A stretch of DNA of 64,000 nt. It comes from DASVEE01 sp036380735 (GTDB lineage Bacteria > Acidobacteriota > Thermoanaerobaculia > Gp7-AA8). Below the pieces are notes generated by a model. The model did not search any database, was not told the DNA's origin, and worked only from the letters and a program-made list of their open reading frames with translations. Shown here piece by piece: positions 38,908 to 50,312 of the stretch. Location of the stretch: NCBI GenBank assembly GCA_036380735.1, contig DASVEE010000012.1, positions 1 through 64,000 on the forward strand, written 5' to 3'. How positions within the stretch are numbered: the first letter of the stretch is position 1; the number at the start of each line of letters is the position of its first letter. Position numbers and translations under genes: made by a program.

Positions 38908-40488
38908 CTACCGTATGTATCCCAGCGACCGCAAGTTTTCGTAGTACTCGTCATTAGCTGTAGTCGTGGCGGTGGTTTGCACCCGGTTTCCGTACGAAAC
39001 GATCCGCTCCACCGAAGCCCCTGCGAGCGACTTGCCCGGCATCTCATCGGAGAGCGGAAAGCCCAGCAGCGAGACCAGCGTCGGGGCCACGTCGTACGGC
39101 GTGGACGGTGCGGCGAGCGAGAGCGTTCCGGCGACGATCGCCCGTCCCTGCTGTCCTTCGCCCGGCAATCCCGCCAGCACGACGTCGTAGCCGCGGGCGC
39201 GCAGCGTGGCGATGGTCGCCGCCACTCCATCGAGGGCGCGCACGGACATGGCCAGTTGTGCGGAACGGTCGAGCTCGAGGCGGTTCAGGATCACGTCGAG
39301 CGCCGGCAGGTACACGGTCAGGAAACGCGCATCGCTGCTGAGCGCCTTCTGCGCCGCCAGGGCATCGACGCGCAGCGCGTCCCCTTTCGCCTCGGCGAAG
39401 ATCGCCGCCTGGTCGTCGCTCGTCCACCAGTTCACCGCCACGGAGGGGACGCCGTAGCGGCCGAAGATCTCCCACACGTAGTCTCGGCGGCGGACGGTCG
39501 GGGGGAGCGGCTCGCGGCGGACGATGCCGAGGAGGGGGGCCGCGTCGCGGAGCACGACGTCGCTGCGGGAGAGGCGTTGCAGGATGTGCCGGCCGCCGAC
39601 GAAGCGCACGCCGGCAATCGCCCGGACGCGATGCGCCTCCGTGCGCACGCCGGTGCCGACCGACGCCCACCGTTCGGCCGTCGACTCACCGTCGACCGGC
39701 GGCGCCGGATGGGCGGCGACGAAGGCGCGCACCAGCTCCGGCCGCGACTGGAAGAGCTCGTACGTCAGCCCGTCGACCGCGACCAGCGCCACGCGGCGCG
39801 TCGTCGGCGTCGTGACGACCATCGGCGTCTCCACCGGCCGCTCCCGCGCTGCCCACGCCGGGACGAACAGGAGCCCCAGAAGCACCGCCGCCGCCATCGC
39901 CATCGGCACGCCGCGCGATTTCTGGTGGATGGCCGGGATGCGGTGCAGCTCGTAAATGGAGAACGAGAGCAGCGCCGCCGAGACGACGAGCGTAGCGACG
40001 AGGAAGAAGACGAGCGCGAGGCCGAAGCCGACCACCAGCTCGATCGTCGTGGAAGGGGCGTCGAAGCGATACCACCAAAGGGCGAGGATCGCCGACAGGC
40101 CCGTCGCCGCGGCCATCGAGATCGCCAGCAGCGCCCGTGGCGTGTCGATGGCCAATTCGGGACGCAGCTTGAGCACCAGTGCAATGAGCACGACGAACGC
40201 GAACGCCACAATGAGCCACGCCGCCGCATAGACGGCGAAAAGCCCCAGCGTCTCGAACGCATGCAGCGGGTAATTGCGGAACACCATCACCGCCGTCATG
40301 GTCAACGACGCAAAGGCCGCGATCAGTACGGCCGCCTTGAGCGCGACCGTCAGCAGCTCCACCCAGAAAGTGCGCGAGGCCGTGCCGAACGCAAAAGGAT
40401 CGAGCGCAAACCACCGCTCAATCCCGTGGCTCAGATAGCCGCGCTCGCGAAGCTGGGCGCGCAACTGGTCGACCGAAGGCTCCGGCAC
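38908..40488 (-). CDS. Membrane protein with alkaline-phosphatase-like C-terminal domain
   Basis: The 526-residue protein starts at a GTG. It has five to six N-terminal helices (about 45-225; for example AAWLIVAFAFVVLIALVLKL, LVFFLVATLVVSAALLSF), then a soluble domain beginning RRVALVAVDGLTYELF, the metal-binding start of phosphodiesterase/alkaline-phosphatase-like folds. Further motifs are PSVAVNWWTSDD and STPYDVAPTLVSLLGFPLSDEMPGKSLAG, and the ending YYENLRSLGYIR. Several usual metal-ligand positions are hard to place by eye. It may act on phosphate esters or sulfates in the envelope. Confidence 0.82.
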   Translation of the reverse strand: MPEPSVDQLRAQLRERGYLSHGIERWFALDPFAFGTASRTFWVELLTVALKAAVLIAAFASLTMTAVMVFRNYPLHAFETLGLFAVYAAAWLIVAFAFVVLIALVLKLRPELAIDTPRALLAISMAAATGLSAILALWWYRFDAPSTTIELVVGFGLALVFFLVATLVVSAALLSFSIYELHRIPAIHQKSRGVPMAMAAAVLLGLLFVPAWAARERPVETPMVVTTPTTRRVALVAVDGLTYELFQSRPELVRAFVAAHPAPPVDGESTAERWASVGTGVRTEAHRVRAIAGVRFVGGRHILQRLSRSDVVLRDAAPLLGIVRREPLPPTVRRRDYVWEIFGRYGVPSVAVNWWTSDDQAAIFAEAKGDALRVDALAAQKALSSDARFLTVYLPALDVILNRLELDRSAQLAMSVRALDGVAATIATLRARGYDVVLAGLPGEGQQGRAIVAGTLSLAAPSTPYDVAPTLVSLLGFPLSDEMPGKSLAGASVERIVSYGNRVQTTATTTANDEYYENLRSLGYIR

Positions 40489-40517
40489 GGCGCGGATTGT
40501 AGCGGTGCGGTCCGCGC

Positions 40518-40606
40518 CGTTGTCCGTTTTCCGTTGTCCGTTTTCCGTACTGTGTCGCGGCGCGCACTACCAGGCAGGGACAACGGACAACGGAAAACGG
40601 ACAACG
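40518..40606. repeat. Mirrored 7-bp repeat, CGGAAAA/CGGACAA family, copy 3
   Basis: TTGTCCG/TTTTCCG units on the left face CGGACAA/CGGAAAA units on the right across a GC-rich loop. It lies between divergently transcribed genes (38908 minus and 40686 plus). The 80 bp between it and the M50 start hold no gene. Confidence 0.9.
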
Positions 40607-40685
40607 CGCCCGTTAAGGGCGTTGTTTCTGTGCAAATTACGGAATTTCAATGCCGTCGCGGCGTTGTATTCCCGCAGTCCATCCC

Positions 40686-41558
40686 ATGTCTTCCGCCTCA
40701 GTTTCCGACGACAATCCAGTGAGCTCGAAGCCGGTCGCGCCGAAACGGCGCTCGCTTGCGAAGGTACTCTCGGGGTTCATCATCCTGCTCGGCCTCGCCG
40801 CGCTGAAGATGAAGACCGTCCTGATTCTCTTCGTCGAGAAGGTGCGGCTCCTGATCGTCAATCCCTTCGAGGGCTTCGGCGCCTTGCAGTACGCCGTGGC
40901 CGGCGGCTCGATGCTCGTCACCGTCGCCGCCTACGCCGCCAGCTATCCGAACCTCCTCGGCGTCGTCATCGGCTTCGTCGGGATCACGCTGATCCACGAG
41001 ATCGGCCACGCGGTCGTCATCCGGGCCAAAGGGCTGCGGGCCGGCTACATGGTGTTCATCCCGTTCATCGGCGGCGCCGTGACGCTGAAGGATCAACCGC
41101 GCACCGCCTACGACGACGCGCAGATCGGCCTCGCCGGCCCGATCGCCGGGACGATCGCCTCGCTGGTCTGCCTCCAGCTCTTCAAGTGGACGAAGGACGA
41201 GCTGTGGCTCCTCATCGCCGTCTCCGGCTTCCTGCTGAACCTGCTGAACCTGCTGCCCATCGGCGTCCTCGACGGCGGCCGGATCTCCGCCGCCATCACC
41301 AAGTGGATGTGGCTGTTCGGCGGCGCCGCCCTCGTCTGGAAGGTCATCGACCAGCCGAACCCCCTCATGATCGCGATCCTCATCCTGGCTGCCTTCCAGG
41401 TCTACGCCTCCATCCTCCGGGAGAAGGAGGACAAGGAGTTCTACGCCGTGACGGCCCCCCAGCGCGCCGCCATTGCCGTGGCGTACTTCAGCCTGGTGGT
41501 CTTCCTCGGGCATCAGCTCTACCAGGGGTTGAAGCGGATCACGATGCTGCCGAGCTAG
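40686..41558 (+). CDS. M50-family (site-2-protease-like) membrane metalloprotease
   Basis: The 290-residue protein has about six membrane helices. HEIGHA in the helix VVIGFVGITLIHEIGHAVVI is the zinc motif, and LLNLLNLLPIGVLDGGRIS supplies the third ligand Asp. Such proteases cut transmembrane anti-sigma factors or other membrane proteins. The N-terminal 30 residues are polar and Ser-rich. ATG at 40686 is preferred, though no clear ribosome-binding site is seen and an upstream ATG (40650) is in frame. No PDZ domain is present. No partner is obvious nearby. Confidence 0.88.
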   Translation: MSSASVSDDNPVSSKPVAPKRRSLAKVLSGFIILLGLAALKMKTVLILFVEKVRLLIVNPFEGFGALQYAVAGGSMLVTVAAYAASYPNLLGVVIGFVGITLIHEIGHAVVIRAKGLRAGYMVFIPFIGGAVTLKDQPRTAYDDAQIGLAGPIAGTIASLVCLQLFKWTKDELWLLIAVSGFLLNLLNLLPIGVLDGGRISAAITKWMWLFGGAALVWKVIDQPNPLMIAILILAAFQVYASILREKEDKEFYAVTAPQRAAIAVAYFSLVVFLGHQLYQGLKRITMLPS

Positions 41559-41569
41559 GGCGCTGAGGC

Positions 41570-41666
41570 GGTTTTCGGTTGTTGGTTTTCGGTTTTCGGT
41601 GCTGCGCCACACGATGGCCCGCCGCCGCGCGCAGCACCAAAAACCAAAAACCGACAACCGAAAACC
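41570..41666. repeat. Mirrored 7-bp repeat, CCGAAAA/CCGACAA family, copy 3
   Basis: GGTTTTC/GGTTGTT units face CCAAAAA/CCGACAA/CCGAAAA units. The loop has a good inner palindrome GTGCTGCG ... CGCAGCAC. It lies in the 205-bp gap before secA. The remaining 97 bp hold a C-rich leader with no clear promoter. Confidence 0.92.
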
Positions 41667-41763
41667 GTCTTCCCTCCCCCTACCGCCCCCATCGGGATTC
41701 TTGGGCCCCCGTCCCCCGTTCTGATACCGTCTCACCCGTTTTTCTGACGGACGAAAAAGAAAC

Positions 41764-44511
<2,748 letters not shown>

Positions 44512-44545
44512 CTCGAGGCCCGCGTAGCTCGACGCCCGCGTAGTT

Positions 44546-44616
44546 CGTTGTCCGTTTTCCGTTGTCCGTGGCTTTGCCCGACGGCACGGAAAACGGACAA
44601 CGGAAAACGGACAACG
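44546..44616. repeat. Mirrored 7-bp repeat, CGGAAAA/CGGACAA family, copy 4
   Basis: CGTTGTCCGTTTTCCGTTG on the left faces CGGAAAACGGACAACGGAA on the right. It ends 1 bp before the proC ATG. Just upstream, 44507-44545 holds three near-repeats of a 15-16-bp CCGCGTAGCTCGACGC-type sequence after the secA stop. Confidence 0.92.
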
Positions 44617-44617
44617 C

Positions 44618-45442
44618 ATGATCGACAAAACCATCAGCTTCCTCGGCGCCGGGAACATGGCCGAAGCGATGATCCGCGGCCTGCTCCGCGGCAACGACTT
44701 CGAGCCTTCCCGCATCACCGCCTCCGGCCCGCGCGAAGAGCGGATGCGCGAGCTGCGCGACGCCTACGGCATCCACGCCACGACCGACAACAAGGCCGCC
44801 GCGAAGGCGGAGATCGTCGTGTTGTCGATGAAGCCGCAGATCATGAGCCGCGTGCTCGACGAAGTGGCCGACGCGATCGGCGCCGACACGCTGGTCATCT
44901 CGATCGCCGCCGGCGTCCCCGTCGCGGCGATCCAGTCGAAGCTGGCGAGCGGCACGCGCGTGGTCCGGGCAATGCCGAACACGCCGGCGCTCGTCGACGC
45001 GGCCGCGACCGCGATCGCACGCGGCGAGCACGCGCGCGAATCGGACCTCGAAGACGCGAAGCGCATCTTCGATTCCATCGGCTTGACCGTGATCCTCGAC
45101 GAGTCGCAGCTCGACGCCGTGACCGGCCTCTCCGGCTCCGGCCCGGCGTACGTCTTCCTGATCCTCGAAGCACTCAGCGACGCGGGCGTGAAGGTGGGGC
45201 TGTCCCGCCGCAACTCGCAACTGCTCGCCGCGCAGACGCTGCTGGGATCGGCGAAGCTCCTCCTGGAAACAAACGAGCATCCCGGCCGCCTCAAAGACAT
45301 GGTGACCTCCCCCGGCGGCACCGCCATCACCGGCCTGCACACCCTGGAGAACGGTGGCGTCCGCACCACCCTGATGAACGCCGTCGAAGCCGCGACAAGG
45401 CGGTCCAGGGAGCTGGGCGAGGCGATGTTGAAGAAGGAGTAA
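44618..45442 (+). CDS. proC: Pyrroline-5-carboxylate reductase
   Basis: The enzyme makes the last step of proline synthesis, reducing P5C with NAD(P)H. The 274-residue protein has the Rossmann motif FLGAGNMAEAMIRGLL, VLSMKPQ, RAMPNTPAL and the C-terminal family signature (LDAVTGLSGSGPAYVFLILEALSDAGVKVGLSR, VTSPGGTAITGLHTLE). The ATG directly follows a repeat and lacks a Shine-Dalgarno sequence. Full length. Confidence 0.96.
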   Translation: MIDKTISFLGAGNMAEAMIRGLLRGNDFEPSRITASGPREERMRELRDAYGIHATTDNKAAAKAEIVVLSMKPQIMSRVLDEVADAIGADTLVISIAAGVPVAAIQSKLASGTRVVRAMPNTPALVDAAATAIARGEHARESDLEDAKRIFDSIGLTVILDESQLDAVTGLSGSGPAYVFLILEALSDAGVKVGLSRRNSQLLAAQTLLGSAKLLLETNEHPGRLKDMVTSPGGTAITGLHTLENGGVRTTLMNAVEAATRRSRELGEAMLKKE

Positions 45443-45452
45443 CGACTCCGCC

Positions 45453-45611
45453 ATGACTGAGGAACATCAGCGTCTGTGGGTCGCGGAAGCGGCACGCCGC
45501 TACGAACAACTGCAGCGCGGCACCGCGCGATCGTTGCCTTCGGAAGAGGTGTTCGCCAGGTTGGACGCGCGTCAGCGGCGAAGGCTGCCCGCCAAGCCGA
45601 GGGAACGATAG
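45453..45611 (+). CDS. Small antitoxin-like protein (addiction-module component type)
   Basis: This 52-residue gene starts at an ATG 10 bp after proC and ends at CGA TAG, the first bases of a 9-bp repeat. The sequence MTEEHQRLWVAEAARRYEQL continues to a LPSEEVFARLDAR ending, which resembles the small helical addiction-module component/antitoxin family with its S-x-E-E-V-x-A-R-L motif. No toxin gene follows; instead there is a long repeat. It may be an orphan, or a helical protein with another role. Confidence 0.5.
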   Translation: MTEEHQRLWVAEAARRYEQLQRGTARSLPSEEVFARLDARQRRRLPAKPRER

Positions 45612-45821
45612 GACAAATAGGACGAATAGGACCTATAGGACGAATAGGACCTAGGACGAACAGGACCTGTAGGACCGATAGGACCTAGAGGTTCTGCATG
45701 GTACGTGGCAAACCCGATTCCGGTCTTTGCTTCGCCTGACTCTGGCCTTGCCATCCTGCCCGTCCTATTCGTCCCATCCGTCCTATAGGTCCTATCCGTC
45801 CTATCCGTCCCATCATCCCCC
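45602..45821. repeat. Longest mirrored 9-bp repeat, copy 10
   Basis: The left side (45602-45690) has about nine units such as GGACAAATA, GGACGAATA and GGACCTATA. The right side (about 45758-45821) has about seven units such as GTCCTATTC, GTCCCATCC and GTCCTATAG. The loop is about 68 bp. It occupies most of the 291-bp gap before the next gene; the remaining bases hold CACACTTCTGTGTG, a small palindrome, but no gene. Confidence 0.93.
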
Positions 45822-45902
45822 GTCACACTTCTGTGTGCACCTGCACACATATGTCACCGCACCGTCTCCTCCTCGTGCGGGGCGCGGACCAACATTGGTT
45901 GC

Positions 45903-47513
45903 ATGGTCGTGCTGCTGTTGTCGTTGCTCGTCATTCGCGGGGTCGTCGTGGATCCGGCGGGGAAGCCGGTGGCGCAGGTGCGGGTCACGGCGTTGCCGGC
46001 CGGGGAAGCCAGTGTTACCAAGACTGACGGCACGTTCGCGCTCGAACCGGCGGAGTGGCCGGAAGAACTACTCGTCGCGAGGACCGGGCTTGGGACGCGG
46101 CGAGTTGCGGTGCCTCCGGCGCAGACGGATGTGGTGCTGCCGCCGATCGTCCTGAAGAAGGCGGCCACGGTTCGCGTGCGCGTGCACCGTGGCGCGGACG
46201 ACGCGCCGCTCATCGTGCGCATTGCGCCGAATCGGGAAGAGGCCGATCCGCAGTGGCTTGGGATCAGGCGGCTGGGGCCGAAGGAGACGACGGCCACGTT
46301 CACCGATCTCGATGCGGGGGCGTACACGATCCTCCTCGAGGGGGATCAGCCGCTGAAGCGCATGAGCGGCTTCTCCGTTGTGGCGGCGGGCGATACGCGT
46401 ACCGTGGAGATTCAGCCGAAGCATGGGCTGGCCGAAGCGCACTTCACCGTCGGCGGGAAACCGCTGGCCAACGCCGAGATCACGCTCACACGCGCCGCCA
46501 CGCGTTGGGAAACCACGCTGAAGACCGACGCCGGCGGCGCGTACCACGGCGTGGTGTGGGAGCGCGGCGACTTCGACGTCTCGGTGCGCGCGGCGAACGT
46601 CAACGCCTCCTTCGCCGGACGCGTGGCGATCCCCGACGCGGCGCTCGCGCGCTTCGGCTTCGACGTGGCCGATCGGCGCATCCGTGGCCGCGTCGTCGAT
46701 GCGAAAGGCAACCCCGTGCCGAACGCGCAGGTCGCGTTGCGCATGATGGGGAATCACTACGCGGTCACCCGCAGGGCGCGCACGTCCGACGACGGCCGCT
46801 TCGCGTACGACGGCGTCTACGCGGGGCCGCTGGCGATCCGTGTCAACGCGCCGCGTTACCTTCGGCCCGCACCCACGGAGTTGACCCTCGGCGAAGACGA
46901 TCGCGAGCGCGACGTGACGATTGTGCTCGCCGACGGCTACGCGCGCACGCTGCAGATCGTCGACACGCACGGCACCGCGCTCGGCGGCGCGACGATCCTC
47001 TGCGCCAGCGGCCCGATCATTCGCTCGATGGCCACGACCGGCGCGGACGGCCGTGCCTCCATCGGCACGCCCATCGAGGAAGGAAGCACGCTCTACATCG
47101 TGCCGCGCGAGGGGTCGCTGGCCATCCGCACGATCGCAGCGAACGACGACCGCGAAGCGTTGCGCATCGTCGTCCCGCCGGCGAATGCATCGCTGAACAT
47201 CGAGACGCTCACGACGGACGGCGCACCGCTACCCGAGGTGTCGCTGCTGATGCGCGTGAACGGCGAGGTGGTGCCGCCCGAGGTGGCGAGAGAGATGAAC
47301 CGGCACCAGGGCGTGGCGCTGCTGACGAACGAGAACGGCATCGCCTCGCTGCCGCACATCCCCGCGGGCGTGTACGAGTTCTGGCCTTACCGCACGGACG
47401 AGGAGGCGGCGAATCTCATCGCCGCGGCGGACGCGCTCGCGGCGCCGATCAACGTCAACGTGCAGGCCGGCGAGAACCACGCCACGGTGCGCTTCCAGAA
47501 GAAACGGTATTGA
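45903..47513 (+). CDS. Carboxypeptidase-regulatory-like multidomain exported protein, copy 1
   Basis: The 536-residue protein starts with a short hydrophobic stretch (MVVLLLSLLVIRG) and then several beta-sandwich domains of the carboxypeptidase D regulatory type: GVVVDPAGKPVAQVRVTALP, GRVVDAKGNPVPNAQVALRM, then T(S)DDGRFAYDGVYAGPLAIRV and ENGIASLPHIPAGVYEFWPY. The C-terminus ends VRFQKKRY. It is paralogous to the protein at 47994, with the same domain order. Each is followed by a small Cys-rich exported protein, so the pair may act together at the surface or periplasm. The ligand is unknown. Confidence 0.82.
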   Translation: MVVLLLSLLVIRGVVVDPAGKPVAQVRVTALPAGEASVTKTDGTFALEPAEWPEELLVARTGLGTRRVAVPPAQTDVVLPPIVLKKAATVRVRVHRGADDAPLIVRIAPNREEADPQWLGIRRLGPKETTATFTDLDAGAYTILLEGDQPLKRMSGFSVVAAGDTRTVEIQPKHGLAEAHFTVGGKPLANAEITLTRAATRWETTLKTDAGGAYHGVVWERGDFDVSVRAANVNASFAGRVAIPDAALARFGFDVADRRIRGRVVDAKGNPVPNAQVALRMMGNHYAVTRRARTSDDGRFAYDGVYAGPLAIRVNAPRYLRPAPTELTLGEDDRERDVTIVLADGYARTLQIVDTHGTALGGATILCASGPIIRSMATTGADGRASIGTPIEEGSTLYIVPREGSLAIRTIAANDDREALRIVVPPANASLNIETLTTDGAPLPEVSLLMRVNGEVVPPEVAREMNRHQGVALLTNENGIASLPHIPAGVYEFWPYRTDEEAANLIAAADALAAPINVNVQAGENHATVRFQKKRY

Positions 47514-47549
47514 GCTCGGCGGCCGCGGAACCGCTAAAGGAGAGTCCCC

Positions 47550-47855
47550 ATGCGTATCGCCCGTTATGTCCTCATCGTTCTCGTCGTGCTCGCTGTTGCC
47601 CAGCCGATGTTCGCCTGCACCTACTGCGACTTCACCGGCAACTGCGAGTGGACCCAGGAGTCGACACCGCGCTGCAAGCTGACGCGCGACGGTTGTACGA
47701 ACGGCCTGATGTGCATCGGCAGCGCCGGCATCTCCGCCATCGCCGCCGAATACCAGATCGCCTCGGTCGAGGTGAAGCACGAAGGCAAACCGGCCGTGGC
47801 CAAAAAGGCCGCCCAGCCGGTGGTCGCCGAAGCACGCATCGCTGCCCACAAGTAA
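47550..47855 (+). CDS. Small Cys-rich exported protein, module copy 1
   Basis: The 101-residue protein has a signal peptide (MRIARYVLIVLVVLAVAQPMFA) and a mature part of about 78 residues with six Cys (CTYCDFTGNC, CKLTRDGC, MC). The segment AEYQIASVEV followed by a Lys/Ala/Val-rich tail corresponds to DTYSVASVEV in the protein at 49941. GGAGAG lies 5 bp before the start. No family is recognised. It is probably exported and disulfide-bonded. Confidence 0.72.
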   Translation: MRIARYVLIVLVVLAVAQPMFACTYCDFTGNCEWTQESTPRCKLTRDGCTNGLMCIGSAGISAIAAEYQIASVEVKHEGKPAVAKKAAQPVVAEARIAAHK

Positions 47856-47877
47856 TCGACCGCGGCCGCCAAGTAGA

Positions 47878-47920
47878 TTCGTCCCATCCGTCCCATAAGT
47901 CCCATTCGTCCCATCGTCCC
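47878..47920 (-). repeat. 9-bp repeat, single arm, copy 11
   Basis: Units GTCCCATCC, GTCCCATAA, GTCCCATTC, GTCCCATCG between the two modules; no facing arm. The next 70 bp hold the AGGAGG ribosome-binding site of the second large gene. Confidence 0.85.
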
Positions 47921-47993
47921 TGGTCGCGAAAGTTTCGTGTCTACCCGCTGCAGCGCGCGCGGCGTACGCTCCTGACGCTTCAGGAGGCGCGAC

Positions 47994-49898
47994 GTGAACC
48001 TGGCTCGATGTGCGGTCGTGCTGTTCATCGCAGTGCTTGTGGCGACGGCGGCATCTGCCGCTGACGAAGGGCGGCGCGAGATCGTCTTCGCGGCTGACGG
48101 CGCGGCGCGGATGTCGCTACGCATCGAGCCGCAACAGGCGGGCGCCGGCCGGCTGACGCTGCGCTCGCTCGGTGACGGAACGGAACGGAGCGAGACGTTA
48201 TCCGCTGCCGACGTGAGCGTGCTGCGAACGCTCGTCGTCAAGCCCGGCCGCTACACGCTCAGGGTTCACGTCGCGCGTCATCGCCCTGCCGAGCGCATCC
48301 TCCACATCACCGGCGACACCGCCATCGGCAGCATCGCCCTGCAGCGCGCGCCGTCGCTCTCCGGCATCGTGCGCGCCGGCGGCAAGCCGCTGGCGAACGC
48401 GCGCGTCGAATGGATCGGCGGCTCGACCACGACCGGCAAAGACGGCCGCTTCGCACAGACGTTCGAGGACGCCGCGTGGCCGACGTCCATTGCTGTCCGC
48501 GCGAGCGGCCGCGGCACGAAGTTCGTCGACGTCCCGGCGACCGAGGCCGACGTCACACTGCCTGACGTCGAGCTGACACGCGGCGGCACCGTGCGTGTGG
48601 AGATCGAAGGGAAAGGCGTAGAGGAAGTGCTGATCGGCGCCCGCGTCGTCGACGCACCGCCGCGCTGGTTCGACCGCAAGCGCCTCGTGAAGGGCGCGAC
48701 GAAAGCCACGTTCAGCGATCTGGAGCGCGGCGCGTACATCGTCCTCGTGCGCGGCTCGCAACCGCTGGCCCAACTCACCCAGGAGGTCATTCTCGGCACC
48801 GGCGACACGCGCGTCGTGCCGGTCGCGCTGTCGTTCGCCTTCGTCGAGGGACGCATCACGCACGGCGGCGCGCCGCTGGCAAACTCGGAGCTGCGCCTCT
48901 TCGCGCGCAACCAGCGCTGGTCGGCGACGCTGCAGACCGACGGGAAAGGGGAGCTGACGTCGCCCATCTGGGAGCAGGGGCTCTTCGACTACGAGATTCG
49001 CACGCCGGCGAACAAGGCGCCGATCTACGGAAGCGTGAAGCTCTCGGGCGGACCGGTGATCCCGATGACGATCGACGCCCCCGCCGGCAGCGTCACCGGG
49101 CGCGTCGTCGACACCAGCGGCGCGCCGGTCGCAGGGGCGAGCGTCGGTCTCGCCTCGAAGCGCGATACCGCGACCGTCACGCTGCGAACGAAGACGGACG
49201 AATACGGCGCGTTCGCCTTCAACGGCGTTCCCGCCGGCGCACAAACGATCAAAGTGAATGTGGCGTCCTACCTCCGCCCCGAGCCGCTCGAGCTCGAACT
49301 GCAGGAGGGCGAGCAGCGCGACGTGCAGCTCGTCGCCAGCCGCGGCTATCCGCGCGCTCTTCACGTCACGCACGCCAGCGGCGCACCGGCCGTGGCGGCG
49401 CTCGTCGTCGCCGAGGGCCGCGTGCGCGCCGTGGCGAGCACCGACGCCGAGGGACATGTGCTGCTGCCGACACCGGAGGATGAAGGGGTGGTGGTGTACG
49501 TCAAGCCGCGCGAAGGATCGCTGCTCGTGCGCCGCCTGCCGTCACCGCTCGCCGAGGAAAACCGTACGACGAAACTCGTCGTGCCGGAAGGGAGCGCCTC
49601 ACTGCGCATCGCCACGAAGACCACGGAAGGAGCGGCGCTGCCGAATGTGGGGCTGCTCATGCGGGTCAACGGAGAGACCGTGACGCCGGAGCTGTCGGAG
49701 CTCGCGCTGTTCACCGGCGAGAACGGCGACGCGCACCTCCAGCACATCCCGCCGGGCGTGTACGAGTTCTGGCCGTACAGCACGCCGGCCGAGGCGGCGC
49801 GGCTGTTCGCAGGAGCGCCGTATGGCGCCGCGCCGATCGTCGTGAACGTCGTCACCGGCGCCAACGACGCCGTCATCCGCTTCCAGAAAAAACGTTGA
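47994..49898 (+). CDS. Carboxypeptidase-regulatory-like multidomain exported protein, copy 2
   Basis: The 634-residue protein starts at a GTG with AGGAGG seven bases upstream. It has a signal peptide (VNLARCAVVLFIAVLVATAASA, read as Met first) and regulatory-like beta-sandwich domains: GIVRAGGKPLANARVEWIGG, GRVVDTSGAPVAGASVGLAS, DEYGAFAFNGVPAGAQTIKV and ENGDAHLQHIPPGVYEFWPYSTPAEAARL. The C-terminus VIRFQKKR mirrors copy 1. It has about 100 extra N-terminal residues compared with the paralogue. Function unknown; the repeated domain type suggests a surface scaffold or transport-complex extension. Confidence 0.82.
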   Translation: MNLARCAVVLFIAVLVATAASAADEGRREIVFAADGAARMSLRIEPQQAGAGRLTLRSLGDGTERSETLSAADVSVLRTLVVKPGRYTLRVHVARHRPAERILHITGDTAIGSIALQRAPSLSGIVRAGGKPLANARVEWIGGSTTTGKDGRFAQTFEDAAWPTSIAVRASGRGTKFVDVPATEADVTLPDVELTRGGTVRVEIEGKGVEEVLIGARVVDAPPRWFDRKRLVKGATKATFSDLERGAYIVLVRGSQPLAQLTQEVILGTGDTRVVPVALSFAFVEGRITHGGAPLANSELRLFARNQRWSATLQTDGKGELTSPIWEQGLFDYEIRTPANKAPIYGSVKLSGGPVIPMTIDAPAGSVTGRVVDTSGAPVAGASVGLASKRDTATVTLRTKTDEYGAFAFNGVPAGAQTIKVNVASYLRPEPLELELQEGEQRDVQLVASRGYPRALHVTHASGAPAVAALVVAEGRVRAVASTDAEGHVLLPTPEDEGVVVYVKPREGSLLVRRLPSPLAEENRTTKLVVPEGSASLRIATKTTEGAALPNVGLLMRVNGETVTPELSELALFTGENGDAHLQHIPPGVYEFWPYSTPAEAARLFAGAPYGAAPIVVNVVTGANDAVIRFQKKR

Positions 49899-49940
49899 TC
49901 CAGGTTCCCGCCGCCGCGTGAAAGACAAAGGAGAACTCTC

Positions 49941-50276
49941 ATGAAGCAGCTCAGGTGGATTGCTGTTGCTGTCGTCCTCGCCCTCGTCTGTACCACCCCG
50001 ATGTACGCCGCCTGCGGTCAGTGCGAATACCGCGAGCAGTACGACCGCGACGTCTGCATCGTGTACGTCCCCTTCCCAACGACGTGCTTCGGCGGCTACA
50101 ACGTCGCCGGCAATCCCTGCGTCCAATACGCCACGCCGTGCGGCTACGGCTCGATCGCCGAGCTCTCCGACACCTACAGCGTCGCCTCCGTCGAGGTCAC
50201 GCGGCCGGATGGCGTGAAGCAGGTGACGCCGGTCGAGCCCGCGACCGCCATTGCGTCCCACGAAGTCCGCAACTGA
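49941..50276 (+). CDS. Small Cys-rich exported protein, module copy 2
   Basis: The 111-residue protein has a signal peptide (MKQLRWIAVAVVLALVCTTPMYA) and six Cys in the mature part (CGQC, VC, TC, PC, PC). DTYSVASVEVTRPDG near the end parallels the copy-1 protein (AEYQIASVEVKHEG), showing that the two are distant paralogues. AAGGAGAA precedes the ATG. It lies 42 bp behind the large gene, like copy 1 (36 bp). Confidence 0.72.
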   Translation: MKQLRWIAVAVVLALVCTTPMYAACGQCEYREQYDRDVCIVYVPFPTTCFGGYNVAGNPCVQYATPCGYGSIAELSDTYSVASVEVTRPDGVKQVTPVEPATAIASHEVRN

Positions 50277-50312
50277 TCCCGCGCGGCGGCGGGACGGTTA
50301 CAATTCGCGCCG

